Counted from the stretch's first letter, positions 20,478-32,697 are shown. The stretch: DNA of 64,000 nucleotides from Hamiltosporidium tvaerminnensis (GCA_022605425.2 CM061256.1:372001-436000), one strand, 5' to 3'. Translations and numbers: made by a program. Notes: a model not told the origin generated them from the sequence alone.

Positions 20478-21275
20478 GTAGAGGGAGTCTAAAATTTATG
20501 TGTTAATTAAATTATTTAATAAAATTCAGAGTTAAAATATTTTTTAACATTTTTATATGTTTTCTTTCTACCTCTTTAACCACTACTGTCTCTTCTTCCA
20601 AATCCGACTCTTCATTTATGTTATTGGTCGGTTCCTCCAAAGTGGTTCCTCATTGATAAATAAAGGGTGTATTATTTTGGTTTAAATTTTAACACCATCT
20701 TCCTCTCTCTTCGCTTCTTTTAAAGGGGGTGTTGGTTCTTTATGGATCTCTGATCTCATAATAACACCCATTGACGCTCTCTCCCAGCTCTCTTCGGCAT
20801 TTAGTCCTGACTCAAGTCCTTTTCGTCGATCAAAGGAAATTGTTTCGACTGTCTTCTTAAGTACTATAGACTGAATGTATGCTTCTACATTCATGGGTAT
20901 TTCTAGTCTTTTAAGATGAGATTTATGGTATTTTGTCACAATACCGTCCCAGGTCATCACATAAGGGATTATCTCAACACCACACCTATAAATAAGATCC
21001 AACTCATTGGCTAGCAGGTCATACTTCCTAAGTTTTTCAGTTTCAACTATTTGAAGTAAATCTTGGGAAGTGATTCCAACTTCAATTAGTGTTATCTTAT
21101 TCTTCTTCTTATCTAAAATAAATGTGTCGGGTCTGTCATTCCGAATTTTAACATCAGATTTAATTCTGGTGTCCACTCTTATCTCTGCATACTCATTATC
21201 AAGAATTTCTTGAACTGAGTGACTCCTAATTCGTTTTGAGGACTTAAACTTATATCTATTTAGGAGAAGTAAGTT
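20478..21275 (-). pseudogene. R4-like retrotransposon 3' fragment with intact endonuclease motif
   Basis: A 5'-truncated insertion carrying the C-terminal restriction-like endonuclease domain and 3' tail. The frame is open from about 21275 to 20682. It shows the PD-(D/E)XK core (NDRPDTFILDKKKNKITLIE) followed by VGIT, then EKLRKYDLLANEL. The first start codon in this frame is a GTG at 21176, which is really an internal codon. The tail RC ends …TTTAACTCTGAATTTTATT. It lacks the reverse transcriptase entirely, so it is a dead-on-arrival copy, though its endonuclease motif is better preserved than in the long copy at 52-56 kb. Confidence 0.88.
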
Positions 21276-21514
21276 TAATTTAAATATAAGAAAAATAATT
21301 TAGTTCAAAGCTTTTAATTACTTCTTTTAAAGAAGGGGTTATTTTTAAATTATTTTTAAAGAAATTAGAGAATAAATAAGAGAATAAATTTATGGTTTAA
21401 AGCTTATTCTCTACCTTTTTTTTAAAAAAAGGTTATTTTTAAAGAAAGTAGAGAATAAATTCAAGAAAAAAAATAAAAAATTAGAGAATGAATTAAAAGA
21501 AATATAAATACTTA

Positions 21515-21625
21515 AATATTTTATTCAATAAAATTCTAGGTTTACAAAATTTTCTCTTTCTAAATAATAATTTCCACTATTTCAACTACTTCTATCTCTT
21601 CCTCCAACTCCAACTCTACATTTGT
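21515..21625 (-). pseudogene. Small R4-like 3'-end fragment
   Basis: About 110 bp matching the extreme 3' end of the R4-like element on the minus strand (ATAAAATTCTAGGTTTAC…, then the TCTATCTCTTCCTCCAACTC block). Strongly 5'-truncated. Confidence 0.65.
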
Positions 21626-21807
21626 TAAATGCTTAAAATAAATAAATAAAAAAAAAACTTAAAATAAAAGATGATTAAATAAATAGTGAGAAAAAATACT
21701 TAAATAAATAAATACATTACAAATATAAAATACAAACCTAAAATAAATAATACAAAACATAAAATTTTAAATTAAGAAGTTGAAAATATTGTTTATTGGA
21801 ATCTGTT

Positions 21808-22317
21808 TTAATTCTTTCTGGCATATTTTTCAACGCATTCTTTACACTTCTGTCTGTAAAGTTCTCTATCATTAACGTATGTACGAGCTATTTCTGGGAC
21901 AAGTGGGTCTTTTGGGTTTGGTTCGTCTAACCAACTAATTAGTGAAATAATGACTTTCTGTATAGTTAGTGCTGGTGACCAGCTATCGTTAAGTATGTCG
22001 AGGCATATGACACCGTTGGAGTTGATATTTGGGTGGTAAATTTTAGTGAGGAAAATAATTTTTGGTGGTTTGAATGGATAATCTGCTGGAAAGGTAATTC
22101 TTAGGTTGAAGATACCGCCGTGGTAGAAACTACCTTCCGGTGGAATGAGTTTGGCATCCCATTCAAAGAAATTGCCATTTCCTGATGGTTGTATCTCAAA
22201 ACACCTAAATGTTGTGTCTTTAGCCATGTTCTTTGGATCTGATTTCTCTTTGGAAAGTGCTTGCATTTCTTTCATTATTCTTTTTTTTGCAGCGTTGTCT
22301 GCTGATGTTTTGTCCAT
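21808..22317 (-). CDS. UBC4: Ubiquitin-conjugating enzyme E2, UBC4/UBC5 type
   Basis: Ubiquitin-conjugating E2 that carries ubiquitin as a Cys thioester and passes it to substrates through E3 ligases, in cytosol and nucleus. Its 169 residues form a UBC fold with the signatures YPFKPPKIIFLTKIYHPNIN (HPN at 95-97), then NGVICLDIL with the catalytic Cys at 105, SWSPALTI, and DPLVPEIA as in the UBC4/UBC5 class. There is an N-terminal extension of about 20 residues over yeast Ubc4 and a small GNGNFFEW insertion. CCC sits directly before the ATG. R4-like 3' fragments lie on both sides. With two RPN9 copies nearby it shows proteasome-pathway content, though probably by chance. Confidence 0.95.
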   Translation of the reverse strand: MDKTSADNAAKKRIMKEMQALSKEKSDPKNMAKDTTFRCFEIQPSGNGNFFEWDAKLIPPEGSFYHGGIFNLRITFPADYPFKPPKIIFLTKIYHPNINSNGVICLDILNDSWSPALTIQKVIISLISWLDEPNPKDPLVPEIARTYVNDRELYRQKCKECVEKYARKN

Positions 22318-22320
22318 GGG
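22318..22320 (-). promoter_or_regulatory. CCC signal abutting the UBC4 start
   Basis: On the minus strand ACCC directly precedes ATG, as at RPN9. The leader beyond it is almost pure A/T. It supports the start at 22317. Confidence 0.6.
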
Positions 22321-22485
22321 TATTTGTTTTTTTTTGTTTTTTTATTATTTGTGTCTGCGATATAATTTATTTTTAAATTTGAAAATGTTGTTTTTTTGTA
22401 GGATTTAAAATATTATTATTTGTGTTTTTTGTACTTCTTTGCAGTTTTTTGTCTTTTATATTTTATTATAATTTTTATAATTTTA

Positions 22486-22600
22486 CTGTAAAGAGTCGGA
22501 TTTGGAAGAAGAGACAGAAGTGGTTAAGGAGGTAGAAGAAAACATATAAAAAATGGTAAAAATATTTTAACCCAGAATTTTATTAAATAATAATTTTACT
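22486..22600 (+). pseudogene. R4-like 3'-end fragment, plus strand
   Basis: AAGAGTCGGATTTGGAAGAA through to the tail AGAATTTTATTAAATAA matches bases 55857-55955 of the long element almost exactly. A very short 5'-truncated insertion, apparently recent. Confidence 0.85.
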
Positions 22601-22846
22601 GTATTTTTTATAATTTTACTTCTATTTAATATTTTGTATAATTTTTTATAATTTTTTATAATTTTAGTACTTTTTTGTTTTTTTGAATAGAACTTAGAAA
22701 TGCTTTAATTTAAATTATTTTAGAAAAATATGTTTAAAATGGAAGTTTTTTATGGGTTTTTGTTAAAATAAGAAAGATAATTTGATTGTTTTTAAGGTTG
22801 ACGGCTGTATATTAAAAAAAATATTTAAAATATAGGCGAATTATTA

Positions 22847-23045
22847 TAGGGATTTAAATAAAAGGGATTTAAATAAAGGGATTTCAAATAAAGGGAGTAA
22901 AATAAAGGGATTTAAATAAAGGGATTTCAAATAAAGGGAGTAAAATAAAAGGAAAGAATTATAGGCATTGAATTAAAGGGATTAAAATAAAAGGAAAGAA
23001 TTATAGGCATTGAATTACAGGGATTAAATTACAGGGATTAAAAGG
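22847..23045 (+). repeat. GGGATTTAAATAAA minisatellite
   Basis: Imperfect tandem units GGGATTTAAATAAA, GGGATTTCAAATAAA and GGGAGTAAAATAAA, then a higher-order unit with GGAAAGAATTATAGGCATTG, twice. G's sit only on the + strand, so the array is strand-asymmetric. Not telomeric in sequence. Confidence 0.85.
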
Positions 23046-26000
23046 CTCGATTTAATTAACAGGCTTAAATTACAAGATTTAATTATAATAATCATAGCGT
23101 TATGTGTTTTTATTAACTGTTTTATAGCTATTTAAATAAATAAATATAAATAAATTAATTAAAATAATTATTGGATAAATATAAATGAAGAGAATCTACT
23201 TCTTTCATAGTAAGAAATGTTGTTTGAGACTGAATAATTATTACAAAAATTAAATAATCTTGAGAGTATTTATATTGGTTAGAATTTGAGATTATATAAA
23301 TGGGATCTTAAAATAAAATGATAAGAATGATTTATTTGGTATGAATATGTTTTGTAAAATATTAGAAATATATTGATATATGTAAATTATAAATACTTGG
23401 TATAAATAATTGTAATTTAGATTGTTTGAATAAAATCAATTTAATATTAGTTGTAGATCTGTATGTGGTATGTGGGTGAACAGATTTTTATATTTTAAAT
23501 GGTTATAGATAAATAGATAGACATTAGAACGTATATGTGCTATAGGAAAGGAATTATACTCTTCTAGATGGTCTATGTCAAGGCTTGCCAAACTTTTTGG
23601 CCTGCGGGTTATTTTGACTTTTATAAAAAAATTTGAGAACCAAGAGACTATTATATTTCTATATAAGTTTAGTAAGAAGCATTTGTAATATTTATTATTC
23701 ATACTTTTGAGTTAAATATCTAAGGATCATAAACTTTTTTAATGAAAATAAAATTGTTTCTTAGCAATATTCTTAAAAATAAAAATGGTAAAATAAAAAG
23801 AAATGAATCGATAAATAATTATAGGTTTGATTGAACTATTAAAGTAGGAAAGAGTGGTTTTTTTAATCATATCACTGTGATTGAACATATGATTGAAGTA
23901 TTTGTTAGATGATTTTTTTATTTATACTTTTTATATTTACGCTTGAATCAAAGACCGGGGTCACACATCTTTTTCTTAAGTCATAAATTTTTTATGTAAA
24001 GGTGATTTTGGTCTATAAAATCTGAATAACCAGACATCATTTGCATTCATATCCGGAAAAACCACCCAGAACCCGAGTTGACTAGGCTGTTTCTGGGACT
24101 AATTGAGACATAATCAATACAAAATAGTTTTTGCTTCAAAGATGAGTTAAAATTTCTTGCATGCGTGACATAGGGCTTCTTCTCTTCAGTACTGAATTCA
24201 AGGGCATCGATCATAACTCAGGTCGGTAAGTTGTGCTAAATAATAAACAACAAAATATGTCTTTATGTCTGTGATGATTTAATACTCAATTTTTATCTTT
24301 ACTTCAATCTATATAATAATATTATGCTAACTTAATCAAAAAGATACACCATCTCATTTTCTAATGGAAAACAAAATATAGTGTCTTTATAACTTTAAAG
24401 TTTTGAGTTAGTTGCTTATAAATCGGTAAAGAAATTTATTGGTTCAATTCTTGTTTGAAACTTTGGATGTTTAACTTACTGTATTTACATTTTATTTTTT
24501 CTCTATAATTCGAAAAAAATATTAATACTGACAAAAAAATAAGATAATGTGAATGCAGATCATTTAAAGGGCCATATGACGGTTAATGGTTTGTTATTGT
24601 GTCAAGTAATAAGGTAAGATGTGTCGTTTGATACAAAAATATATCAAATCTTGAAGCAAACAATATAAAAGATATTAATAGATGAAATATTCTCAGATTT
24701 ACCTCAAATATACCAGAAGTTTACAATTAGAAAAATAAAGAACTTTAAAACGCGGCTGAAAGCTAAAAAATCATTGTTCAGAAAATTAAATGCTGGATAA
24801 GTTGCAGAAACCCGAGTTTTTTTCACTTGACTTATATATTCGGCAAAACGTAGTATATTTTTTAATACGGCGAATAAATTAAAAATTTTATCATTGCAAG
24901 GCTATTAAAAATGTGCTTGTAAAATATAAATGCATTAAAGATTATTTACTTACCCTAAATAGTAGCAAGATGAAAAGAGACATTTAAGATAGTATATCAA
25001 CACATGTATCAGACAAAACAAATACATAGAATGTTCTTATTGGCCTATATGTGTCTCGAAGGACGTTTCCGGAATGGCCCAAATTTCGCTTCTTGTTCGA
25101 GAGATTGATGCAAACATGAAGTATTTAAGAGCTTTTAGATGCTTTTAGTATTACAACACGATCACTGAAAATTATATTTTTCCAGAAACCAAAAATCTGT
25201 TGAGAAGAACAATATTCGAAGAAAAAACTTGAAATTTATTACAACTAATGACGGAGAAAATATTATTCCGGAAAAATAAAGGTGTCGTCACTCACGTAAC
25301 AAAGACCTTAGAAAAGTACGTGGCTATAAAATTTTCGATAAAAATTATATATACAGCCCCAATCTTTATAAGAAAACGCTGTACGTGTAGAGTGTTTTAA
25401 ACCAATCATATACGTGATTAACTGTATAAAAGCGCATGCACTGTATCATCGCCGATCTCGTGAATTTATTCAGGAAGTTAAAGAAAATTTTCCCCCAGTA
25501 TATTGCAAATTACTAGCTTAATTGTAAAACAAATTCAATCGAGTTTCTTAAGTTACACAAGACTTCCGAATATTTTTAAATAAAAGGAATCCTCAACCTT
25601 CTTTATACAGCAATGAATAACTATGTAATTGAATTTCATTCAGATTTACTTGGAACATTGAATGATCTGAATTTAAAATCACAAGGAAAGAATCAGATAT
25701 TCCCGAATCACAAACATATATTTATTCCATTCGTAAAAAAATAGTCTTGTTTAAATTTCAAATAAACAAATTTCTTCACACGTTTTGATACGTTTTTTGA
25801 AAAATCTTCGGCATCATTTTCAATATATTTTGCATTAGAAAGTTTATATACTTTCAAAATAAATTTATTCTCGTTTTTATGATTTCTATTTATTAGCAAA
25901 CGAAGTTACATTTTTTTCAGAATCATTTTAATGCCGATATAGAACCCCTAGCCAGGAACTTTAATTTAAAATTATAGCTATGCAAAGCGGTGATGGTTTA

Positions 26001-26569
26001 AAAGAAAAATATAGAAATTCATCATTACAGGGATTTTATAAGAGTTACAGTTATGCAATTCAATCACGTATATAAATTTACTTGTGGTTTTTTTCCGCTT
26101 TTGATACTACCAATCTATGTCAAGAAACATTCTCTAAATTGAATGCAGAAAAAATAATTACACAATTAAATTAGCTTATATCTACAAAATGTAGTTAATG
26201 ATAGGTTCGAATGGTAAAAAGACCTACAATTTCGTGAAATTTTTGGTGATAAAATACACTACAACAATCTCATCAATTACAAATTAATCCAGAGTTTTAT
26301 ATTATTTTATTTGGGTTTTTTAGCAGCAGAAGCCGTATTTGTAAAATCCCTTCCCTCATTCTGTTCCACGCTGAATTTTACCCCTGGCTGAAAATAAAAT
26401 CCAGCGGATCGTGGCACCTGATAAATTGTATTGGGTCTGAAAAATTTTGTATTTAATTCTTTTCTTTAGACAAAAACATTTATTTTGATGGGAAATTTTA
26501 CATTTTGTGAATACGAAAAGATTTTAATAAAATAAGACCCTTTTAAGTGGAAAAAATATTTAGAAATTG
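23046..26569. other. Long gap with possible decayed transposon debris
   Basis: No intact gene. At 23578-23612 a CTTGCCAAACTTTTTGGCCT block, with TTTGAGAACC 40 nt on, resembles hAT-type terminal sequence. Segments at 24.0-24.3, 25.0-25.6 and 26.05-26.45 kb have less extreme composition and short coding-like runs, but I could not identify a family. The 26.08-26.16 kb block weakly resembles 45.49-45.57 kb. Confidence 0.35.
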
Positions 26570-27292
26570 AACTTTTTTTAAAAGTATCAAATATTTTTAA
26601 AACAGTGGCAAGTGTTGTATTTATTTTCATTGCATTAACGCAGTTCTAGGTTTAACATAAATAATTGCTACCTCAAAACTGCATCAGTAACCCCTACGAT
26701 ACTTACATCCCAAAGCTTTTCATCTACCAGTTAAGTGGAACCTAATTAATAGACGAGGAAGTTGCCCGGAGTTTGTTAATATCCGTTGCATGGAGTGTGA
26801 TCCAAGACCGAAGCCCCCCCTGGGCTCCCCCGAGACTATGCAGCATTTCCACGTATTCTTCGCTTACCGATCCCAATAAACTGCTAGCCAAGATATATTT
26901 TAGAGAAAAACATAGGTACACGTAGACAGTGCAATAATATACCAACAGGTATAACCTGCATTTAGAATTCTTGGTTTTAGAATAGTTTTGTTTTTATATC
27001 TCCTAGGCGCTAAGTCTTCTACTCCGAGTGAGCAAGGCTAAGTTTCCATGTTTTAACATGACAATTATCTACATGATCAGCTGCGGTCTGCAATCTAGCT
27101 ACATAAAAAACTTAAAATAAACTTGTAGGAAAAGTTTCACAATTTCTTAGACCTCTTTTCCTCATACAAACTCCCATGGAACAACCGAAGATGCAATGTG
27201 GTTTTATTCCCACCAAAAGTTAAAAAAGGAACTTCACATCACTTTCTCACATTCGCCAAACAGAAGGTTTTTTATGTGATTATCCTCCCTCT
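26570..27292 (+). repeat. Repeat A copy 3 (diverged)
   Basis: Recognisable throughout, from AAAGTATCAAATATTTTTAA to TTATGTGATTATCCTCCCTC, but with many substitutions and small deletions; an older copy. Confidence 0.88.
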
Positions 27293-28482
27293 GTTCAAAA
27301 ATTAAAAAGAAATGAATGAAAAAGATTAAAAAAAAGATTTAAAAGAAAGATGGAATAAAATATCAGAAAAATAAAATGAAGAAGCATTTAAACTATTTAC
27401 ATAATAAACATTTTGAACGCGTATGCGTTTTTCTAATTTCTTTGTTTTATCTAATCATTTCCCCATTGACTTTCTAGTTTTCCTTTATATAAGAAATATT
27501 TTTGTATTTTAATCCGAAAATTTAAAATGTTTTAAAATTATTATGTAAGTTACTCAGATATACTTCAATGAAGAGACTTTGACAAAATATATTTTTTTAA
27601 AGTTTTTTTACCAGAATTTTTGGAATTAAACATGGAAATGCAATATAGAATAAAGTTTGCGAAATAATTAAAGTAAAATAAAAAATAACGTACATTTTTA
27701 CAAAGAAATTCTACCAAAATCTAACTATAGAATATAAAAATCTAAGTCAAAAATGGGTATAAGCCCGAAACGGATATCTTAGCACAGCCTTTTTTATTTT
27801 TCGCAGGAAGACAGGAAAAAAACGACATCAAATAATAAAAATGTTATTAAAGATTTAAGAAAGTGTTGAAAATAATAAAATTTTATTTGCTGCAATCTTC
27901 CTTGTAATTTATATTAATTCATTTGCTTTGTTAAAAGACACCTACTCTACAAAAAAAATTGTAGTGGTTCATATGTAAGCAATCTTTGACCTGCCGCAGC
28001 AGGCAGATAAAATACGTTTACAGGGGCATTTTCGAATCATTTAATCTAAATAAACAAAAAAAGAACGCCAAAAATAATACGATCACACATAAAGTATAAA
28101 ATTTAAAGCAACGAATTCCAATTCAATAAATATCAAACGCAAAAGAAACCAAAATCTTATTTGTAAATTTAAAATACATGCCATATATAAAAATACAAAA
28201 AAAAGTATCGGAAAGAGCGTGAAATAAGGATTATATGAATAGAAATAGCGCTTGTATTTACTTGTTTTAAGAAAAAGAATTTTAGAAAATAATAAAATAT
28301 AAGCAAATTATAATTTAATTTGGCTGTTTCCATATAGAAATCCCAAGTTTTTTTTCCAACGTTGTATTTTTGGCGATAGCCGAAGGCATTTGTTTGGATA
28401 TTTATAAAAACAGTCAAAAACTAAATTTATTGATTTTTATTTAATTTCGTACAACGAAGCAGTTAAAAATCTAGAGATAAAA
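27293..28482. other. AT-rich gap before right LRR gene
   Basis: No gene recognised. A small perfect stem (CCTGCCGCAGCAGG) occurs near 27994. The 82-codon minus frame at 28169-28417 is probably noise. Confidence 0.45.
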
Positions 28483-30885
28483 TTAGCCACTTAAATAAGT
28501 AAGAACTATATTAGAATTTTTTATATTTTCTTCGTAAAAATAACACTCATATGAATAGCTATACCTATACCTATCTAGATTTCCTTTTTCGAAATTATCC
28601 AAAGATAATATATAAATAGGTAAGGACCTCAGGAAATTTATAGTCGTAAAAAAATCAGAAGTAGAAAGCGTTAGTTTCAAATCTTTCAAAATTTTAAACC
28701 TTTTTAAATAAATTAAATCTTCGAGATATATTTGAACATATTGTATATCCAAAACTTTTAAACTATTTAGGAATTTACAATCATTTCCTAATTCAGAAAA
28801 ACTACATTGGTAAAATTTAGAATCTTTTAGATATAATTCCTCGAGACATTTAAGATTTTGTATTCGGTCCAGATCATTCTTATCTAAACAATTTTCAAGA
28901 TAATGAAGTTTTTTAAGTGAAAAATTGCACAGAGGATTTAATTTAGCCAAAAACCCAGATTCTAAATCACATTTAGCTATATTTAAGTTTTCTAAGCGTG
29001 TAAAAATACTTAAAATATCAAAATTCTTAAAAAAGGTCAAATTTGAGCGCACTATATCCAAAGATGTGATATTTTGTGGAAAAAAATCTCGGGTGCTATA
29101 ATTTGAAGTATAATCTAAATCACAAGAGAAAAAGGACAATTTTGTTAAAGCTTCAAGTTTAAATATTTCTGCAAATTCGGATTCATCAATTTTAGCATTC
29201 ATTAAGACAAATTCATTCAAAGATTTATAATTTCCCAAAAAATTAATATTTATACTTATTTTTCCTCTTGATGCATAAACACTTCTTCCTACACTAACGC
29301 ACAAAAATTTGATGCTTGGCATTTTAAATATAAAAGCATATTCTGCCATTCCTTTTTGCGGTAAATTTATTGTCAAATTTTCCAAGCCTTTCATATTATC
29401 AACTGTCTTAACCAAAGAAAGGGCTATATTTTCATCGCTAACATATGATTCGAGTTTAAAAGTATGTAAATATATAAAGTTTTTCAACAGAACATGCAAA
29501 TTACTCCAAATGCCTGTACTACCAAATGATATTTCCAAATATAAAACATCTTTGCATGAATTATCATGAATAAGTTCATTAAGAATACTTTCTTGTATTT
29601 TTGTACCGCTGAAATTTAATATTATCTTATGAACATTAGCAGATTTGAAAAAATCACACCATTTAAAGACTTTCATTTTAACATTTATCAAATGAATATA
29701 TTCTAAATTTAACTTCATATTAGATTCCACTGAATTATCTACCACACCCTCTATATCAATGCAATTCAATATCAATCCTTTAAGTTTTTGTTGTTCTAAC
29801 AAAAAAACAAGATTGGATAATTCGATCGTTAGATTCTTCAATGAAAGATATTCAATATCCTTTTTATTAATTGAATTTGGATCGTATAAAAATCCACGAG
29901 AATTATTTTTCGAATTTAAAACTACTATAGATTTGAAGAAAGTCAATGAACTAATAAACAAATATACATCTTCGATGTGATTTTCCAATTCCTCGTAATT
30001 ATTAATTATCAGAGATTTTATATTTATTTCATCCAATAATATCTGGAAAATACATAGGAAATTGGGAAGACCTTTAAGAGTATTTTTTAGAGTACGAAAT
30101 ATTTTGTAATTATTTATTAATAAATTCTTGTATGGAATATGTTCATTGAAATGTGAAGTATAATAGATATCTTTAGATTTTTCTAATAAAATCAAGTTTT
30201 CATCATAAAATGTATAATTTATCATAAGTATGTTCAAAAAAGCGATTAACAATCCTCTTTTAATATAAAAATCAAATTGAGACATAAAATTTGAATCAAT
30301 GATTTCTTCATGTTTTGTATTGTTTTTATCTGTATTAGAACAAATAAATACTTTAAAAATTAATGCTTGTAACAATTTAGCCAAATTTTTGTTATCTACT
30401 GCTTGTAAAAATTTTAAAGTCAAGAGAAAATATTTAAGCTGACAAATAGTAATTCTATCTGGTATTTCTGTAAAATCTTTAGATAGCTTTAAGTAATAAG
30501 ATAAATCAAAATTACAGTTTATAATTTTATTCTGGCAATTATTTTCGAATGAATTTGTCAATAACATATTGTTTAATAAATAAAACTCAATAAAATTTTC
30601 TTTTGTATATGTAAAAACTAGATCTTGTCGATCGAATTGATTTTCTTCATTGTTCTTATATAATTTCAGATCGAATTTTTCAATATTATGTTCAGAATTC
30701 TCTCGGTTATCTTGTCTTTGAAGGAAGAATAATATTTCGGAATTTTCGTTTTTGTAGGAATTGAAAGCAAATTTATATGCCGTAACAAGATTCAATGTCA
30801 TGAAGATCTTCAAAATAAAATACTGAATACAAAATTCATACCCTTTAAAAGCGCGTTTTTTCTTAAGATACACAATATTATTCAT
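28483..30885 (-). CDS. LRR protein with N-terminal hydrophobic segment, 800 aa, intact
   Basis: Intact member of a lineage-specific family. Residues about 18-42 are a hydrophobic segment after a basic N-terminus, fitting a signal anchor or signal peptide. An N-terminal domain (about 45-330) has the conserved block EHIPYKNLLINNYKIF (248-263). From about 340 to 780 there are irregular leucine-rich repeats (for example LKGLILNCIDIEG, LENLTINLP, LEELYLKDSKFY), likely a solenoid for protein binding. The tail is aromatic and acidic (YSYECYFYEENI). A CCC signal lies 14 nt upstream of the start. The left-arm copy is frameshifted and a diverged paralog is at 61650-59305. Surface or secreted host-interaction roles are plausible for microsporidian LRR proteins but are inference. 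Confidence 0.85.
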   Translation of the reverse strand: MNNIVYLKKKRAFKGYEFCIQYFILKIFMTLNLVTAYKFAFNSYKNENSEILFFLQRQDNRENSEHNIEKFDLKLYKNNEENQFDRQDLVFTYTKENFIEFYLLNNMLLTNSFENNCQNKIINCNFDLSYYLKLSKDFTEIPDRITICQLKYFLLTLKFLQAVDNKNLAKLLQALIFKVFICSNTDKNNTKHEEIIDSNFMSQFDFYIKRGLLIAFLNILMINYTFYDENLILLEKSKDIYYTSHFNEHIPYKNLLINNYKIFRTLKNTLKGLPNFLCIFQILLDEINIKSLIINNYEELENHIEDVYLFISSLTFFKSIVVLNSKNNSRGFLYDPNSINKKDIEYLSLKNLTIELSNLVFLLEQQKLKGLILNCIDIEGVVDNSVESNMKLNLEYIHLINVKMKVFKWCDFFKSANVHKIILNFSGTKIQESILNELIHDNSCKDVLYLEISFGSTGIWSNLHVLLKNFIYLHTFKLESYVSDENIALSLVKTVDNMKGLENLTINLPQKGMAEYAFIFKMPSIKFLCVSVGRSVYASRGKISININFLGNYKSLNEFVLMNAKIDESEFAEIFKLEALTKLSFFSCDLDYTSNYSTRDFFPQNITSLDIVRSNLTFFKNFDILSIFTRLENLNIAKCDLESGFLAKLNPLCNFSLKKLHYLENCLDKNDLDRIQNLKCLEELYLKDSKFYQCSFSELGNDCKFLNSLKVLDIQYVQIYLEDLIYLKRFKILKDLKLTLSTSDFFTTINFLRSLPIYILSLDNFEKGNLDRYRYSYSYECYFYEENIKNSNIVLTYLSG

Positions 30886-30899
30886 CGATTAACAAATAT

Positions 30900-30902
30900 G
30901 GG
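30900..30902 (-). promoter_or_regulatory. CCC signal upstream of right LRR gene
   Basis: CCC on the minus strand 14 nt before the ATG, conserved with the left copy. Confidence 0.4.
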
Positions 30903-31174
30903 ATTTAATTTATATTTCATTCAACTAGTAAAATATTTTTGTAGAATATTTTATCAGTGATAAATTAAAAAAAGATATTTATATCTTTAATCAAAATAGA
31001 TTAAAGCGTAAAGTTTCTAAAATAAATGAATATTAAGTTTGGTTTTATATTATAAAAAACATGCATACATTTTTCATAAAACCATATTTGACTAATTAAA
31101 TTTTACTGATGGTAAATTAAAAAGAATTCTATAAATTATCATTGATATTAGGCCCTTTTAAACAATAAAACAAA

Positions 31175-32558
31175 CCACAAATTACATAAAAAACAATTTT
31201 ATTAAATATTTTTTCTGCATTAATGAGTTTTATCTCTTTTATATATTATTTTCATCATTAGCCACATCTTTCTCTTATTTTGAATCCGACTCTTCCTTTG
31301 TGTTCATTGAAGGTTCCTTTAGTGTGAACATACATCTAAAATAATGGGCGTAAGATATTTTTTGTAATTTTCATTTTAACACTATCATCAAGATTGTCAC
31401 TTTCCTTATTAAGGTGTTAGTTGATTATTTATCCCACCCCCTTCAATACCATTTATGATGCTCTTTTCCAACTCTCTTTGGCATTTGCTTTTGAGTCAAG
31501 TCCTCTTGGTGATCAAATTAAATTGTTTCAAATTTCTTCTTGAGTACTACTGAGTAAATATATGCCGCTACATTAATGGGTATTTGTAGTCTTTTAGCAT
31601 ACATCTTATTGTATTTTGATACAATTCCGTCCTAGGTCACTATCACATAAAAATTAACTCCAAACTACAGTTATAAATAAGACCCGACTCATTTGCAAAT
31701 AGACTATACTTCTTAACCTTTTCTCGTTTCAACTATCTAAATATTATTTTGAGAAGTAATTACTACTTCAATAAGGATAATACTACTTTGCGTTCTATTC
31801 TAAATGAATATATCTTGTTTATAATTTTGAATTTCGACAATACTTTTTGTTTTGGTGTTTACTTTTATCTCTGCATACTCGTTATCAAGAGTTTCTCGAA
31901 CTTAGTAGCTCCGAATTTCGTTTTGAAGACTTGAAATTAAATCTATTTTGTAGAAGTAAATAAATGCTTTATATGATTTATTTGTTTCGTATAGTATAGT
32001 CATGACCAGGTATTTTTTCACACGTCGTTGATAAATAGTCTATTGTTTTTCTAGACGTGTTGCTGTGTTGAAACATACTTTCTGCTTCTCAAAATATATT
32101 TCTTTTCCTTAACTATCTTGACGAGTCCTTGAAACTTAACAGCTGTAAATTTATAGCTTTACATAACTTTGAATAAAGTTTTTAGATTTCGTTATACTAG
32201 TTAGCTAGTTGCAAATTCTACAATTTTTTTTGAAATTTCCTCTTATAACTCGAATTTTTATTTTTAAAAATATTTTATTGGTAAAGGATGAGCTTTGTTA
32301 TTGTTCTCAATCTTTAAACTTCCTGCTCTTCTGAGTTGTATCTTCAGATCATCCGAGACAACCCAAGAGCTGCAAAAACATATGTTCGCTTTTAAACTCG
32401 ACACTATGCAAAGCTCGCCTAAGATTTTTATGGAAAAGTCATAAAAATTCTTCATATATCGGGCGTAGATGAATTTGTTCTTTGCTAGCACACACGTACA
32501 GCATAATCTAGTTTTGAGAAGTTGGCTGGTTCTAATCGAAGTATATCTATAAAATAGT
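31175..32558 (-). pseudogene. Decayed R4/Dong-like relic, right arm
   Basis: Mirror of 4600-5985. It retains recognisable segments of the post-RT region (about 32450-32550), CCHC region (about 32000-32070) and endonuclease/tail region (31200-31950), all with frameshifts and stops. The two relics have different small lesions, so they have diverged since duplication. Confidence 0.85.
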
Positions 32559-32697
32559 TTAGTATAGAATTTGCCTATTTGTTTATGGCTTTAAATAGAT
32601 TTCTGCCCTTAATTTCTTGGGATAAAGTCTGATGAATTTGTTTAAAAACTTATTTTTCTTATTTTTCAGAAAATAAATAACAAAAAAATTTTTATAA

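Noticed and set aside
23436-23702. 88-codon minus-strand frame
   Set aside because: It overlaps the hAT-like remnant and has no conserved motif; likely incidental.
24000-25600. Decayed DDE transposase
   Set aside because: Short coding-like runs were read on both strands but no catalytic motif was recognisable; too weak to annotate.
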